The position numbers and the translations under genes are program-made. This document shows positions 55,422 to 63,873 of a stretch of DNA of 64,000 nucleotides, piece after piece. Numbering within the stretch: position 1 is the stretch's first letter; each line of letters opens with the position of its first letter. The stretch comes from Alkalihalobacillus sp. BA299. Its GTDB lineage: Bacteria > Bacillota > Bacilli > Bacillales > Bacillaceae_F. Where the stretch lies: assembly GCF_017745675.1 (NCBI RefSeq), contig NZ_JAFLJM010000015.1, forward strand, positions 61,870 to 125,869, written 5' to 3'. The notes beneath the pieces are model-generated. The model was not told the origin of the DNA. It searched no databases and was given only the letters and a program-made list of their open reading frames with translations.

Positions 55422-56093
55422 ATGTGTGGCCGCTTTACTTTAGCAGCTGAACCGACTCTAATTACAGAAGAATTTGATATTGGAAACGTATATGAAGATC
55501 AATATTCTGCAAGTTATAACATAGCACCTAGTCAAAATATATTGACTGTCATTAATGACGGTCATGTCAATCGAGCGGGATATCTCCGTTGGGGGCTTAT
55601 TCCGTCTTGGGCAAAAGACCCAAAAATCGGCTATAAATTAATTAATGCTCGAGCGGAAACACTATCAGAAAAAGTGAGCTTTAAACAAGCTTATAAAAAC
55701 CGTAGATGTTTAGTAATTGCAGATAGCTTTTATGAATGGAAAAAAGTTGATAAGAAAAAAACACCTATGCGTATAAAGCTTAAAAATCAAGAGGTGTTTG
55801 CTTTGGCGGGTTTATGGGAACGCTGGAGATCAAAAGAAGGTACCGTTATTTATACATGTACAATTGTTACAACAAGTCCAAACCTGTTTATGAAAGACAT
55901 TCATGATCGTATGCCGGTTATTTTATCAAAGGAAGCTCAAAAAACTTGGCTTACGCCTACAATTGATGATCCACAAATCTTAAACAGTCTCCTACAACCT
56001 TTCTCACCTGAAGAAATGTTAGCTTACAAAGTATCTTCTGAGGTTAATTCACCAAATAACGATTCCCCTTCATTAATAGCTCCAATAGTATAG
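55422..56093 (+). CDS. SRAP/HMCES-family abasic-site protein (YedK-like)
   Basis: 223-residue SOS-response-associated peptidase fold that forms a thiazolidine cross-link with abasic sites in single-stranded DNA. The catalytic Cys2 follows the initiator Met in MCGRFTLAAEP, which fixes the start at 55422 and excludes the upstream ATGs. LINARAETLSEKVSFK holds the active-site asparagine, ADSFYEWKK the glutamate and MKDIHDRMPVIL the histidine. GAGGTG lies 6 bases before the ATG. I see no obvious LexA box upstream. Confidence 0.93.
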   Translation: MCGRFTLAAEPTLITEEFDIGNVYEDQYSASYNIAPSQNILTVINDGHVNRAGYLRWGLIPSWAKDPKIGYKLINARAETLSEKVSFKQAYKNRRCLVIADSFYEWKKVDKKKTPMRIKLKNQEVFALAGLWERWRSKEGTVIYTCTIVTTSPNLFMKDIHDRMPVILSKEAQKTWLTPTIDDPQILNSLLQPFSPEEMLAYKVSSEVNSPNNDSPSLIAPIV

Positions 56094-56330
56094 AACCGTC
56101 CAAACAAAGCTTTTCCAAAAACGAGGCAGACCTCTAACGTCAGCCTTCTCATACATAATTCAGACTTTTTGAAAAAACAATAGTGTGTGAAAATAGTCAT
56201 CTTTTTAGTATAACGAACATATAATACAATAATTCGATTCATATACACATATTTATATATCGTAAAAGCGCTTTCGTGAAATAGCTAAGTCCTGGTCCTT
56301 TAAAATATAATAAGGCTCTTTTCTCAGAGA

Positions 56331-56481
56331 TTGTTGCTTTTAGCTTTTGGACCGTAAGCCAAGCGGATGCTTGGCTCTTCACGCATAGCGTGAAGGTTTT
56401 GAAAATAAAATAGCCGTTCAGACAAATGAATTTGTCTTGAAAAGGCTATTTTATTTTCAAAAAACGGTCCAAAAGCAACAA
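56331..56481. repeat. 151-nt nested cloverleaf-like palindromic element
   Basis: An outer 13-bp perfect stem (GCTTTTGGACCGT at 56343-56355 with 56464-56476) is extended by TTGTTGC/GCAACAA across a 7-base bulge. It encloses three hairpins: 8 bp at 56357-56376 (loop GGAT), 8 bp at 56377-56395 (loop ATA), and a 19-bp perfect stem 56397-56415 / 56444-56462 that itself encloses an 8-bp AGACAAAT/ATTTGTCT hairpin. No open frame inside. The design resembles a mobile intergenic repeat (MITE/REP-like) or a structured RNA. Only one copy lies in the window. Confidence 0.75.
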
Positions 56482-56521
56482 AGTTTACGAAAACAGCCTA
56501 TAATAAAAAGGAGAAATGTCT

Positions 56522-56869
56522 ATGAAATTCATTCCTAACTTTGGTGAGTTTTATCAAAAGCCGCTCGTTCCTATTGGTGAAAATGACCGGATCTTAGCTT
56601 TAGAAAAATTACCTAACCGAGAATTACATGATGGATTTACCCACTGGTTAATTGCCTTAGAAGGAACAGAAGTCTCGCAAAACTGTAACTTTTATCAATG
56701 GCGAGTTCTTGTATATCCTGCGAAAACATCTGGTCAGTTTGAATGTCTACACCCATATTTCGTGTCTGCGTTTTTCCCGACCATGGACGATGCCCTAACT
56801 TTTACAAAGGAAATAGAAAAAAGAGCTAGTGAAGATCAAATTACAAAGATCCCCCAAGCTGCTAGCTAA
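56522..56869 (+). CDS. Hypothetical protein, 115 aa
   Basis: Soluble small protein, family not recognised. It starts KFIPNFGEFYQKPL, has an aromatic, charged middle (HWLIALEGTEVSQNC) and ends in a helix (DALTFTKEIEKRASED). The ATG at 56522 has AAAAAGGAG 8 bases upstream; the ATG at 56516 is too close to it. The ribosome site lies 25 bases after the cloverleaf repeat, so that structure may affect its expression. A terminator follows. Confidence 0.65.
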   Translation: MKFIPNFGEFYQKPLVPIGENDRILALEKLPNRELHDGFTHWLIALEGTEVSQNCNFYQWRVLVYPAKTSGQFECLHPYFVSAFFPTMDDALTFTKEIEKRASEDQITKIPQAAS

Positions 56870-56877
56870 CATATAAA

Positions 56878-56908
56878 AAAGAAACAAGATCCTCTCTCGT
56901 TTCTTTTT
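56878..56908 (+). terminator. Terminator after the 115-aa gene
   Basis: AAAGAAAC and GTTTCTTT form an 8-bp stem with a 13-base loop, merging into a T-run. Confidence 0.65.
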
Positions 56909-57003
56909 ACAGATCTATGTGAACAGATGCACATACATAATCTTTATTCTATCCTCCCTCCTCCCGTTTTTCCTTCATAAACTTTTTCATTAACGAATTA
57001 GAC

Positions 57004-57159
57004 TTATTTGGTTTGATGTCGACGCTGTTTTTCCATATCGGTATTTTTAAAAAAGTGATTTACGGTCTCATCCTTGAGCACTAATTCTGAGTAAAAATAG
57101 TCTACTACTTTGCCGATCGCTTCTTCGCCACCAACTTTTTCATAAAGTGTTTGTTCCAT
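57004..57159 (-). pseudogene. Truncated-haemoglobin gene cut to its first 51 codons
   Basis: The frame encodes QTLYEKVGGEEAIGKVVDYF, then SELVLKDETVNHFFKNTDME and KQRRHQTK, the N-terminal half of a group I 2/2 haemoglobin (usual length about 120 residues). It then stops at TAA, and the following bases do not continue the fold in any frame I tried. The proximal-histidine helix is therefore missing and haem binding is not expected. The ATG still has a good ribosome site (AGGAGTG). The gene has lost its 3' half by deletion. Confidence 0.75.
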
Positions 57160-57234
57160 GGGTTTTCACTCCTATTTTGATTTATATAGAAGTATTTTCC
57201 ACAGAATATTATTTTTTTTACTTAATAATTTCAA

Positions 57235-57270
57235 ATAAAAAAGCTATCACCAAAATATGGTAATAGCTTT
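57235..57270 (-). terminator. Terminator of the fixABCX operon
   Basis: AAAGCTATTACC and GGTGATAGCTTT (minus strand, one mismatch) form the stem, followed by TTTTATTTG. Confidence 0.8.
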
Positions 57271-57320
57271 CCTGCGCGAAAATCTCCTTTTATTATTTCT
57301 GGAAATAAGCTTGGTAAAGA

Positions 57321-57617
57321 TTACCCTAATCTAAACACAATCCCATGACCGCCTTTTGGGTATTCCCACTGAATGTTTTGATGTGGGCAGCCAATTCTAC
57401 AGCTTCCACATTCATGGCAGCCTTCATAACCGACATGCATTCGGATATCTTCCCACTTGTAAATTTCGGCTGGGCAAAAAATCGTACAAATTTTGTCTGG
57501 GCATTTGTTTAAGCAAATGTCTTCGTCCATAACATGAAGATGCGACTTCGTATCGGCATTAAAGCGAACAAGATACTGCTTTTCCTCGATAGACTGACCT
57601 TTTTTTTGTTCACTCAT
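57321..57617 (-). CDS. fixX: Ferredoxin-like protein FixX
   Basis: 98-residue iron-sulfur protein of the FixX/EtfX type. ICLNKCPDKICTIFCP and EGCHECGSCRIGCPHQNI supply two cysteine sets. Together with FixC it forms the ETF:quinone oxidoreductase-like part of the complex. The start is the ATG at 57617, overlapping the fixC stop (TAATG) with AAGGTGAT upstream; an in-frame ATG at 57635 lies inside fixC. Last gene of the operon, followed by a terminator. Confidence 0.92.
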   Translation of the reverse strand: MSEQKKGQSIEEKQYLVRFNADTKSHLHVMDEDICLNKCPDKICTIFCPAEIYKWEDIRMHVGYEGCHECGSCRIGCPHQNIQWEYPKGGHGIVFRLG

Positions 57618-58912
57618 TATTTCATCACCTTCCATGCTTTAATCATATCGCGAGCAATTTTAAATTTCTGTTTTGGTGTACCAATATCTTTAATAATCTT
57701 CTTTTGTTTATCTCGCTTAGACATGCCGTCAACGGTAAACATTTGACTTGCTGCTTTGTTCATCATCGGTATATATTGGTCAAAATATTGTGGGAATTTA
57801 TCAAAGTGGTGTGTAGAGTCTTTGTATTTCTTTAAATCTTGACCAACAAAGCTATCCATTAACTTTTTGCGGTAGTGGTCTAACATTCTTTCAGAAAAGT
57901 CGCCAGCTTCTTTGGCCATAAGAACTGTTTCAGCGGCAAATCTTCCTGAGGTCATCGCTAAGTTTGAGCCTTCACGGTGGATTGCGTTAACGAGTTGGGC
58001 TGCATCCCCTACGACAATAACCCCGTTCCCAACGACTTTCCCCATTGAATGATAGCCACCTTCTGGTATAAGGTGAGCTAAGTACTCCTGTGATTCACTA
58101 CCTTGAATGTAAGGACGGATCATTGGGTGATTTTTAACATATTCTAAGAGCTCATACGGACGAATTTTATGTTTGATCAAACCAGATAGTAGCGTTCCAA
58201 CCCCAATGCTTAGCGTATCTTTGTTCGTATAAAGAAAACCGGTTCCTAGGATTCCTTTTGTCGCATCACCAAAAAGTTCAATCGTACAGCCTTGGTTTTT
58301 TTCTAAATTAAAGCGATCTTCAATAATTTTAGAGTCTAGTTTTACAATTTCCATTGTTGCGAGTGCAACTTCATCGGGCTGATATTCTTTATGAAAACCT
58401 AGTGATTTGGCAAGAAGGGAGTTAACTCCATCAGCTAAAACAACAACATCAGCATAGACTTCGCCGTCTGGTCGGTCGGTTCTTACACCAATAACTTTTC
58501 CATCTTCAACGATACATTCTAAGACGACGGTTTCATTAACGAGTAAAGCTCCTTGCTCGACCGCTTTTCCTGCAAACCATTGATCAAATTTCGCTCGTAA
58601 TACAGTGAAGTTATTATAAGGTTCCCTTCCCCATTCTAAGCCTTTATAACCGAATGTTACGGCAGACTCTTTATCCATCATCATAAAGCGTTGCTCCACA
58701 ACAGGACGCTCTAAAGGAGCTTCCTTATAAAATTCTGGGATGACATCTTCCATCATTTGCCGGTAGAGAACGCCTCCCATAACATTTTTTGAACCAGGAT
58801 ATTCTCCGCGTTCAAGCAGAAGGACATTTGCCCCTCCTTTGGCTATTTCATAAGCACATGAAATGCCAGCGGGTCCAGCACCTACTACAATACAATCAAA
58901 CTTTTCGAGCAT
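57617..58912 (-). CDS. fixC: FixC flavoprotein (ETF:quinone oxidoreductase-like)
   Basis: 431-residue FAD protein related to ETF:quinone oxidoreductase. CIVVGAGPAGISCAYEIAKG is the FAD fold, GSKNVMGGVLYRQMM is the FixC-specific stretch and GVIVVGDAAQLVNAIHREG is the second FAD motif. In FixABCX, electrons from FixAB pass to FixC/FixX and on to quinone and/or ferredoxin. It overlaps fixB by 17 bases. Its membrane-linked role is inferred from the family; no transmembrane helix is seen. Confidence 0.93.
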   Translation of the reverse strand: MLEKFDCIVVGAGPAGISCAYEIAKGGANVLLLERGEYPGSKNVMGGVLYRQMMEDVIPEFYKEAPLERPVVEQRFMMMDKESAVTFGYKGLEWGREPYNNFTVLRAKFDQWFAGKAVEQGALLVNETVVLECIVEDGKVIGVRTDRPDGEVYADVVVLADGVNSLLAKSLGFHKEYQPDEVALATMEIVKLDSKIIEDRFNLEKNQGCTIELFGDATKGILGTGFLYTNKDTLSIGVGTLLSGLIKHKIRPYELLEYVKNHPMIRPYIQGSESQEYLAHLIPEGGYHSMGKVVGNGVIVVGDAAQLVNAIHREGSNLAMTSGRFAAETVLMAKEAGDFSERMLDHYRKKLMDSFVGQDLKKYKDSTHHFDKFPQYFDQYIPMMNKAASQMFTVDGMSKRDKQKKIIKDIGTPKQKFKIARDMIKAWKVMK

Positions 58913-59930
58913 GAGATGCCTCCTCTCTTGACAACGCTACTTTAAATTGATCAATCAATATTGGAACAATTTCAAATGCATCACCGACTATACCGTAATG
59001 ACATGACTCGAAAATAGGGGCTTCAGGATCTTTATTTATGGCAATAATGAGTCCGGAGTTTTTCATGCCAACGAGATGCTGTATTGCTCCAGATATACCG
59101 ATCGCAAAATAAATTTTCGGTGTAACTGTAACCCCTGTTTGCCCGACTTGATGGTGGTGTTCAATCCACCCTGCTTCAACGACATCACGGCTTGCGCCGA
59201 CTGCACTGCCAAGCGTATCTGCAAGTTCATGACATATTTGAAAACCTTCTGAGCTACCTAAGCCTTTTCCACCAGCGACAATAATATCAGCTTCATCAAT
59301 TCTAACTTTCTTCGTTGTTTCACGAACAATTTCTAATACCTTTGTCCGCACATCACCTTCTTTTAACGGTATGGTTTCTTCCACTAATTTTCCGGTCCTC
59401 CCTGGTTGTCTGGAGAGCGCTTTCATCACTTTCGGACGAACCGTTGCCATTTGCGGACGGTATTTTTTACAAAGTATCGTCGCCATGATGTTACCACCAA
59501 AGGCAGGACGGCTGGCTAATAGTAAGCCCGTATCTTCTTCAACATCAAGTTCAGTCGTATCAGCAGTCAGTCCTGTCGGTAAATCCGTAGCTACCGCACT
59601 CGCTAAGTCTTTGCCAGTTGAAGTTGCTCCAAATAAGATAATTTCGGGCTTATGCTTTTGACAACAATCGAGAAGTGCCTTCATAAATGATTCAGTCCGG
59701 TAATCTTTGAAGATCGGCTCATCATATATATATACGACATCAGCACCATACTCGTATACTTTATTAACGATTTGTTTCACGTTATCGCCGATGATAACAC
59801 CACCTAATTCCACCCCTCGTTTGTCCGCGAGCTTTTTCCCAGCACCTAACAATTCAAGGGATACAGGAGCAATTTTCCCTTCATTTTCTTCGATAAATAC
59901 CCAGACCCCGCGGTAATCTTCGAAATTCAT
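58896..59930 (-). CDS. fixB: FixB, ETF alpha-subunit homologue
   Basis: 344-residue EtfA-type protein. IVAGGKGLGSSEGFQICHEL, GASRDVVEAGWI, QVGQTGVTVTPKIYFAIGI and SGAIQHLVGMKNS are the FAD-binding elements, then AINKDPEAPIFESCHYG. It pairs with FixA. Its sequence is distinct from EtfA at 31.4 kb, so it is a separate ETF, not a recent copy. The ATG overlaps the fixA stop by one base. Confidence 0.94.
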   Translation of the reverse strand: MNFEDYRGVWVFIEENEGKIAPVSLELLGAGKKLADKRGVELGGVIIGDNVKQIVNKVYEYGADVVYIYDEPIFKDYRTESFMKALLDCCQKHKPEIILFGATSTGKDLASAVATDLPTGLTADTTELDVEEDTGLLLASRPAFGGNIMATILCKKYRPQMATVRPKVMKALSRQPGRTGKLVEETIPLKEGDVRTKVLEIVRETTKKVRIDEADIIVAGGKGLGSSEGFQICHELADTLGSAVGASRDVVEAGWIEHHHQVGQTGVTVTPKIYFAIGISGAIQHLVGMKNSGLIIAINKDPEAPIFESCHYGIVGDAFEIVPILIDQFKVALSREEASHARKV

Positions 59931-60757
59931 TACGCTCCTCCTTTCTGTGTGAACAATTCTTTTTTCTCCATTAAAACCCCTAACAATTGTTCCACTTTTT
60001 CTTGTGAGCTGCCCTCTAGAATTTTTCCGCCTTCAGGCTTTGGTGGTGCCCATACTTTCGCAACGATTGTTGGTGATCCTTTTAAACCGAGTTGTTTACG
60101 ATCGACTCCTTCTAAATCAGCAACTGCCCAAATCGTCGGTTCATAGCGAGCTGCTTTCAGCATGTTTGGGAAAGAAGAATAAGGAACTTCATTGATTTCT
60201 TTTTCAACAGAAAGTAAGCAAGGCAGTTGTGATTGAATAACTTCATACCCGTCCTCTAGTTTTCGGTGAACGACCATATACCCTTCTTCTTTATTGACTT
60301 CAACAACTTTTTTTACGGATGTTAATGGTGGGATATCGAGTCGTCTAGCAATTCCGGGACCAACTTGTCCGGTATCACCGTCGATTGTCATTTTCCCGCA
60401 TAGAATCAGGTCAATTGGTTTCTCTTTCGCAATCTTTTCTAATGCACATGTTAACGCATAGCTTGTTGCCAATGTATCGGCACCAGCAAACGCACGATCT
60501 GAGATCATATACCCTTCATCAGCACCAATTTCAATACATTTCTTAATCGCTTTTACTGCTGGTGGAGGCCCCATCGTAAGAACGGAAACAGTTCCCCCAT
60601 ATCGATTCTTTAGTCGTACTGCTTCTTCAACTGCATGAGAGTCGTAAGGATTTAAAATGGCTGGAGCACTCGCTCGATCCATCGTATTTGTCTTCGGGTT
60701 CATCTTGATGATCTTCGTGTCAGGCACCTGCTTAATACACGCTACAATATGAAGCAA
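59930..60757 (-). CDS. fixA: FixA, ETF beta-subunit homologue
   Basis: 275-residue EtfB-type protein, first gene of the operon. HIVACIKQVPDTKIIKMNP at the N-terminus, ILNPYDSHAVEEAVRLKNRY, VLTMGPPPAVKAIKKCIEIG and GKMTIDGDTGQVGPGIARRL follow the family plan. FixAB can bifurcate NADH electrons to ferredoxin and quinone in some bacteria; whether this one does so cannot be read off here. The ATG start has AAAGGAGTG upstream. Promoter presumably in the 315-base gap upstream. Confidence 0.94.
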   Translation of the reverse strand: MLHIVACIKQVPDTKIIKMNPKTNTMDRASAPAILNPYDSHAVEEAVRLKNRYGGTVSVLTMGPPPAVKAIKKCIEIGADEGYMISDRAFAGADTLATSYALTCALEKIAKEKPIDLILCGKMTIDGDTGQVGPGIARRLDIPPLTSVKKVVEVNKEEGYMVVHRKLEDGYEVIQSQLPCLLSVEKEINEVPYSSFPNMLKAARYEPTIWAVADLEGVDRKQLGLKGSPTIVAKVWAPPKPEGGKILEGSSQEKVEQLLGVLMEKKELFTQKGGA

Positions 60758-60937
60758 TCACATTCACTCCTTTCAACACCACACCATTCATTTTTCAGAC
60801 AGTTATGTGTATATCATTCATGTCATTACTTTAAATATATAAGGACAATGGTAAGAAAATGCTTGTTTTCTTTCGGCAATTACAATTGAAGCTTAAATAC
60901 TTGATGAAAACATAGAGATGAAAAAGTGTAAACAGAC

Positions 60938-60985
60938 AAAAAACTAGTAGAACGGTACCGCTTTTCACGGACGTCCTACTAGTTT
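60938..60985 (-). terminator. Terminator of the Hsp20-like gene
   Basis: AAACTAGTAG and CTACTAGTTT form a perfect 10-bp stem that continues inward with ACG/CGT pairs; six T residues follow on the minus strand. The rest of the 60758-61072 gap, toward fixA, has no gene. Confidence 0.8.
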
Positions 60986-61072
60986 AAAAGGTGCTTTTGC
61001 ATGGAACATATGATTATTTTTTAATTTTACAATTTAGAAAGTTTTTACGTGGCCCCATGTTAACCGACTATT

Positions 61073-61537
61073 TTATTTTTCAATCGACAAATCTTCATCA
61101 TCTATCGATTGAATTGCTATTTTTTGACGATCGTTTTGTGTTAATAGTCGGTGGCAATGAATAAATAAAATTCCTTTTCGGTATACCGTTTCTACTCGAT
61201 CTTTACGAATAGCATAAGGAAGCTCAATGGATCGCTTAAAGTTCCCAGCAGTCGCTTCTTCTTGGAGTGTACGGTATCCTTTCAAATTAAACTTCATTTG
61301 ACCTTCAATTTCTATTAACTTTTCATCGATAAAAATGGAAATATCGTCCTTAGATTTTAAGCCTGGTAGCGTTATTGCTACTACAAGCTCATAACCAGAC
61401 TCATAAAGATTTACTTTTAATTGATTTATAGACTGAGTAGTCAAATTTTGAAAGTTAGCCCAAAAATCTTCTTTAAAAAAATGATCAAAATACTGTTGAA
61501 ACTGTTTCATATGTTGAAAAGGGTCAAAATTATTCAC
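61073..61537 (-). CDS. Hsp20/alpha-crystallin-like protein
   Basis: 154-residue small heat-shock-like protein. An aromatic N-terminal arm (FDPFQHMKQFQQYFDHFF) leads to an alpha-crystallin-like beta-sandwich (VNLYESGYELVVAITLPGL, EKLIEIEGQMKF, FKRSIELPYAI). The C-terminal I-x-I motif is weak (AIQSID). Spore-coat proteins of the CotM group have this fold, and its place 52 bases behind gerPF suggests a spore function (inference). ATG after AAGGAAC. Confidence 0.75.
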   Translation of the reverse strand: MNNFDPFQHMKQFQQYFDHFFKEDFWANFQNLTTQSINQLKVNLYESGYELVVAITLPGLKSKDDISIFIDEKLIEIEGQMKFNLKGYRTLQEEATAGNFKRSIELPYAIRKDRVETVYRKGILFIHCHRLLTQNDRQKIAIQSIDDEDLSIEK

Positions 61538-61588
61538 TTCGATGTTCCTTTCGTATAATTAGAGTTTCAAAGTGCTAGTAAACGCGCA

Positions 61589-61807
61589 TTAATTATTCGC
61601 AGCTACATTTTGATCAAGTACATCAGGATCCAATGCCCCATTAATACTTATTCCATTATTTGTACAAATAAAGTCACCTGTATTCCCGCTTCCAGAACCA
61701 GAAATGGATTTACCGGCTGATTTTGGTGACATATTCAAAACGTCTCCGAAACTTATATTTCCCTCATTCCCATTAATTTTAAATGGACCTATTACAATGG
61801 CTGGCAT
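61589..61807 (-). CDS. gerPF: Spore germination protein GerPF
   Basis: 72-residue protein of the GerPA/GerPF family. MPAIVIGPFKINGNEGNISF and the Gly/Ser/Asn-rich GKSISGSGSGNTGDF with DPDVLDQNV are the usual blocks. GerP proteins sit in the spore coat and help germinants reach their receptors. The ATG at 61807 has AAAGGGTG 7 bases upstream; a TTG two codons earlier is less likely. Last gene of the gerP set. Confidence 0.92.
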   Translation of the reverse strand: MPAIVIGPFKINGNEGNISFGDVLNMSPKSAGKSISGSGSGNTGDFICTNNGISINGALDPDVLDQNVAANN

Positions 61808-61842
61808 ATACAAACACCCTTTTTATTAAGATAATAATTAGT

Positions 61843-62247
61843 TTATGCTTGATCCCCTTGAGCGTTACGCATTTGATATGGGTCGCCAACAAACTGACGT
61901 ATATGTTTGACACGTGTCTCAGCATCAATCATGGAGTTGGAGCCAATGTGAACGACAGAAGAAGCTGCTGCCCCAATGAGTTTGATATTGTTTACTCGAA
62001 TAAATGGGTTTTCATTCGTTCTTGTAATTCTGATTGGCTCAGTAACTACTGGCTTAGGAATGTCGATTTGAAAGATAGGATAAACATCAAAATTTCCTTC
62101 ATCACCGTAAAAAAATTCGATCTGTCGTTGCACAGCAAGTGCTCTGGACCTCGGGGTAATTCTGTAACTATCGCCGACTTGTAAAATACTACTTGTTGAA
62201 ACGTCTGTAACATTTACAAAATCAACATGAGAAATTCGTTTTTGCAT
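61843..62247 (-). CDS. gerPE: Spore germination protein GerPE
   Basis: 134-residue GerPE-family protein, the usual size. RISHVDFVNVTDVSTSSILQ is the N-terminal block shared by the GerP group, and IRITRTNENPFIRVNNIKLI followed by GSNSMIDAETRVKHIRQ is its second half. Spore-coat protein required for normal germinant permeation. ATG after AGAGGTG. It lies between gerPD and gerPF in the standard order. Confidence 0.92.
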   Translation of the reverse strand: MQKRISHVDFVNVTDVSTSSILQVGDSYRITPRSRALAVQRQIEFFYGDEGNFDVYPIFQIDIPKPVVTEPIRITRTNENPFIRVNNIKLIGAAASSVVHIGSNSMIDAETRVKHIRQFVGDPYQMRNAQGDQA

Positions 62248-62301
62248 CTTTTCACCTCTTATTGTTTGGCTAGATTGTACCCCTGAACTAAGTTGGAATT
62301 G

Positions 62302-62481
62302 TTATTGTTGAGGAGCAAGTGGTACAAATGGGCCGACAATTAAAGATTCTGCGGGTGTATCAAAATAGGAAGATAAGCAAAGTGAATCTGTGTCTCCTAC
62401 TAACAATACTGAAGAACTGGAAACCCCGATAATTCGAATTGTACCTACCGATAGGTCACGGTTAACTACATTAAAATTCAT
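62302..62481 (-). CDS. gerPD: Spore germination protein GerPD
   Basis: 59-residue protein. MNFNVVNRDLSVGTIRIIG and SSSSVLLVGDTDSLCLSS match the GerPB/GerPD pattern, ending in PFVPLAPQQ. It is very short, but its ATG overlaps the gerPC stop (ATGA at 62478-62481) and has AGGAG upstream, so it completes the gerP set. Confidence 0.9.
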   Translation of the reverse strand: MNFNVVNRDLSVGTIRIIGVSSSSVLLVGDTDSLCLSSYFDTPAESLIVGPFVPLAPQQ

Positions 62482-63092
62482 GTTGACGGATTCTCCTCTC
62501 TTGGTAAATGTCTGATAAAGGCATCGAATGTATTTCCGATATCCTCTTTTACTTTGTTCAGCGTCATTTGTTCAACTTGTTTTACATCATATTGATTTCC
62601 TTGTACTTGGTTTAAATAATGATGGATCCTCTGATCAATTTGTTTTTTTACATCACCAATAATGAAGTTTCGATAATTGTTATCTAATTGGTAATTGTAT
62701 TTTTGCTCTATCGATTGGAGCAATGGTTGGCATTCATGGTCTAGGTAATGGTAGATTTGCTGTTGAATCGCTTGAACACTTTCTGGATGGTTATGAACAA
62801 ATGAAGGAACACGAAGGTCATTTTGATTGACATTAAAATCTTCAATCGGACCTGTACTTCCATTAGGGCTAATGCCAATGTTTAAAGTTCCTTCTAGTCG
62901 TTCGATTTTCAGTTGATCGAATTTATACTCAATTTTATCGATATGACTACCTGATGGATTTTGCTTCAATTGGGATAACTCTTCTTGCATTTGTGTTAGT
63001 TGTTGCTCCAACTGGAGAATTTTTTCATTTTGCGCTTGAAGGTACTCGTTCATTTTTTCAAAATAGGATGCATAATTCCAGTTGTTATACAT
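62478..63092 (-). CDS. gerPC: Spore germination protein GerPC
   Basis: 204-residue GerPC. A coiled coil near the N-terminus (LQAQNEKILQLEQQLTQMQE) is followed by a polar region (GTLNIGISPNGSTGPIEDF) and a helical C-terminus (RIHHYLNQVQGNQYDVKQV). It is the longest GerP protein and the only one not of the short beta type. ATG after AAGGTGGG. Overlaps gerPD. Confidence 0.92.
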   Translation of the reverse strand: MYNNWNYASYFEKMNEYLQAQNEKILQLEQQLTQMQEELSQLKQNPSGSHIDKIEYKFDQLKIERLEGTLNIGISPNGSTGPIEDFNVNQNDLRVPSFVHNHPESVQAIQQQIYHYLDHECQPLLQSIEQKYNYQLDNNYRNFIIGDVKKQIDQRIHHYLNQVQGNQYDVKQVEQMTLNKVKEDIGNTFDAFIRHLPREENPST

Positions 63093-63130
63093 AATTATTT
63101 CCCACCTTCACACTGTATTCCGTTATTAAA

Positions 63131-63340
63131 CTAAACGCTTGGGGGTGCAAGTGGTACAAAAGGTAGGGTTGTAGGTGGACTGCCAATTTCTGGTGCAGGT
63201 TCCGTAAATCCACCTGTATTATATAAGTTAGAGAGAGCTTTAATAATCCCAGCACTTCCTATTTGCAGAACAGAAGAGTTTGTTATAGCATCGACTCTTA
63301 AGTTATGAATAACAATATTCTGATTAACAAAAAAGTTCAT
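63131..63340 (-). CDS. gerPB: Spore germination protein GerPB
   Basis: 69-residue protein starting MNFFVNQNIVIHNLRVDAI, with SSVLQIGSAGIIKALSNLYN and a Pro-rich end (PPTTLPFVPLAPPSV), typical of GerPB. Paralogous to GerPD. ATG after GAGGAGC, 15 bases behind the gerPA stop. Confidence 0.93.
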   Translation of the reverse strand: MNFFVNQNIVIHNLRVDAITNSSVLQIGSAGIIKALSNLYNTGGFTEPAPEIGSPPTTLPFVPLAPPSV

Positions 63341-63355
63341 AGCAAACGCTCCTCA

Positions 63356-63577
63356 TTAAATGTTCCCTACGATTGGCTGATCGACTACATCAGCGTCATA
63401 GACTTGCGTAACACTATAGTCACTTCTAACATGCAATCCATCTCCTGTATTAAACGAGCCTGCACCAGCAAATGTTTTTGCTGTGCTATTCGGTGAGACA
63501 TTAAAAACATCTCCAATATGAAAGATGCCACTACTTGAAATGCTATTGACTTTTATGGCTCCTACTATCGCTGGCAT
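63356..63577 (-). CDS. gerPA: Spore germination protein GerPA
   Basis: 73-residue first gene of the operon. [37 protein letters not shown] and [10 protein letters not shown] are the GerPA/GerPF blocks; it is paralogous to GerPF at the other end. The ATG at 63577 has AAAAAGGGTG upstream; the TTG at 63583 is the unlikely alternative. A sigma-K-like promoter lies about 35 bases upstream. Confidence 0.93.
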   Translation of the reverse strand: MPAIVGAIKVNSISSSGIFHIGDVFNVSPNSTAKTFAGAGSFNTGDGLHVRSDYSVTQVYDADVVDQPIVGNI

Positions 63578-63610
63578 AAACAAACACCCTTTTTCTTAAT
63601 CCTTGTAGGT

Positions 63611-63637
63611 ATTATATGAAATTTTTATTTAGGCGTT
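63611..63637 (-). promoter_or_regulatory. Sigma-K-type promoter of the gerP operon
   Basis: On the minus strand CATATAAT (63611-63618) matches the sigma-K -10 CATAnnnT. AAC (63635-63637) lies 16 bases further up as the -35 core. The gerP operon is known to be a late mother-cell (sigma-K) operon, which fits. Confidence 0.65.
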
Positions 63638-63873
63638 ACACCTAATGGCAAAACGGAATTTTAATTAAACGTTTATTTAAACTTTTGCTAGAGAAGTAGA
63701 TTTTTATAAAAATGTTTTACTGGGAAATGGAAAATGTTGCGAGTCTTCGTTATTATATTGGGAAAAAATATAGTTTTATTTCCGCGGGAAGCGCAGAAAC
63801 TGACAGGTGGATGTGGTCATTCGACATTTGGGGTAAATTGGATAACCTTTGCACACAAAAAAGAGCCCAACGA

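Noticed and set aside
56266..56279. Palindromic core AAAGCGCTTT as a third type of cre site
   Set aside because: The outer TG and CA of the consensus are missing, and no promoter of a catabolic gene is close.
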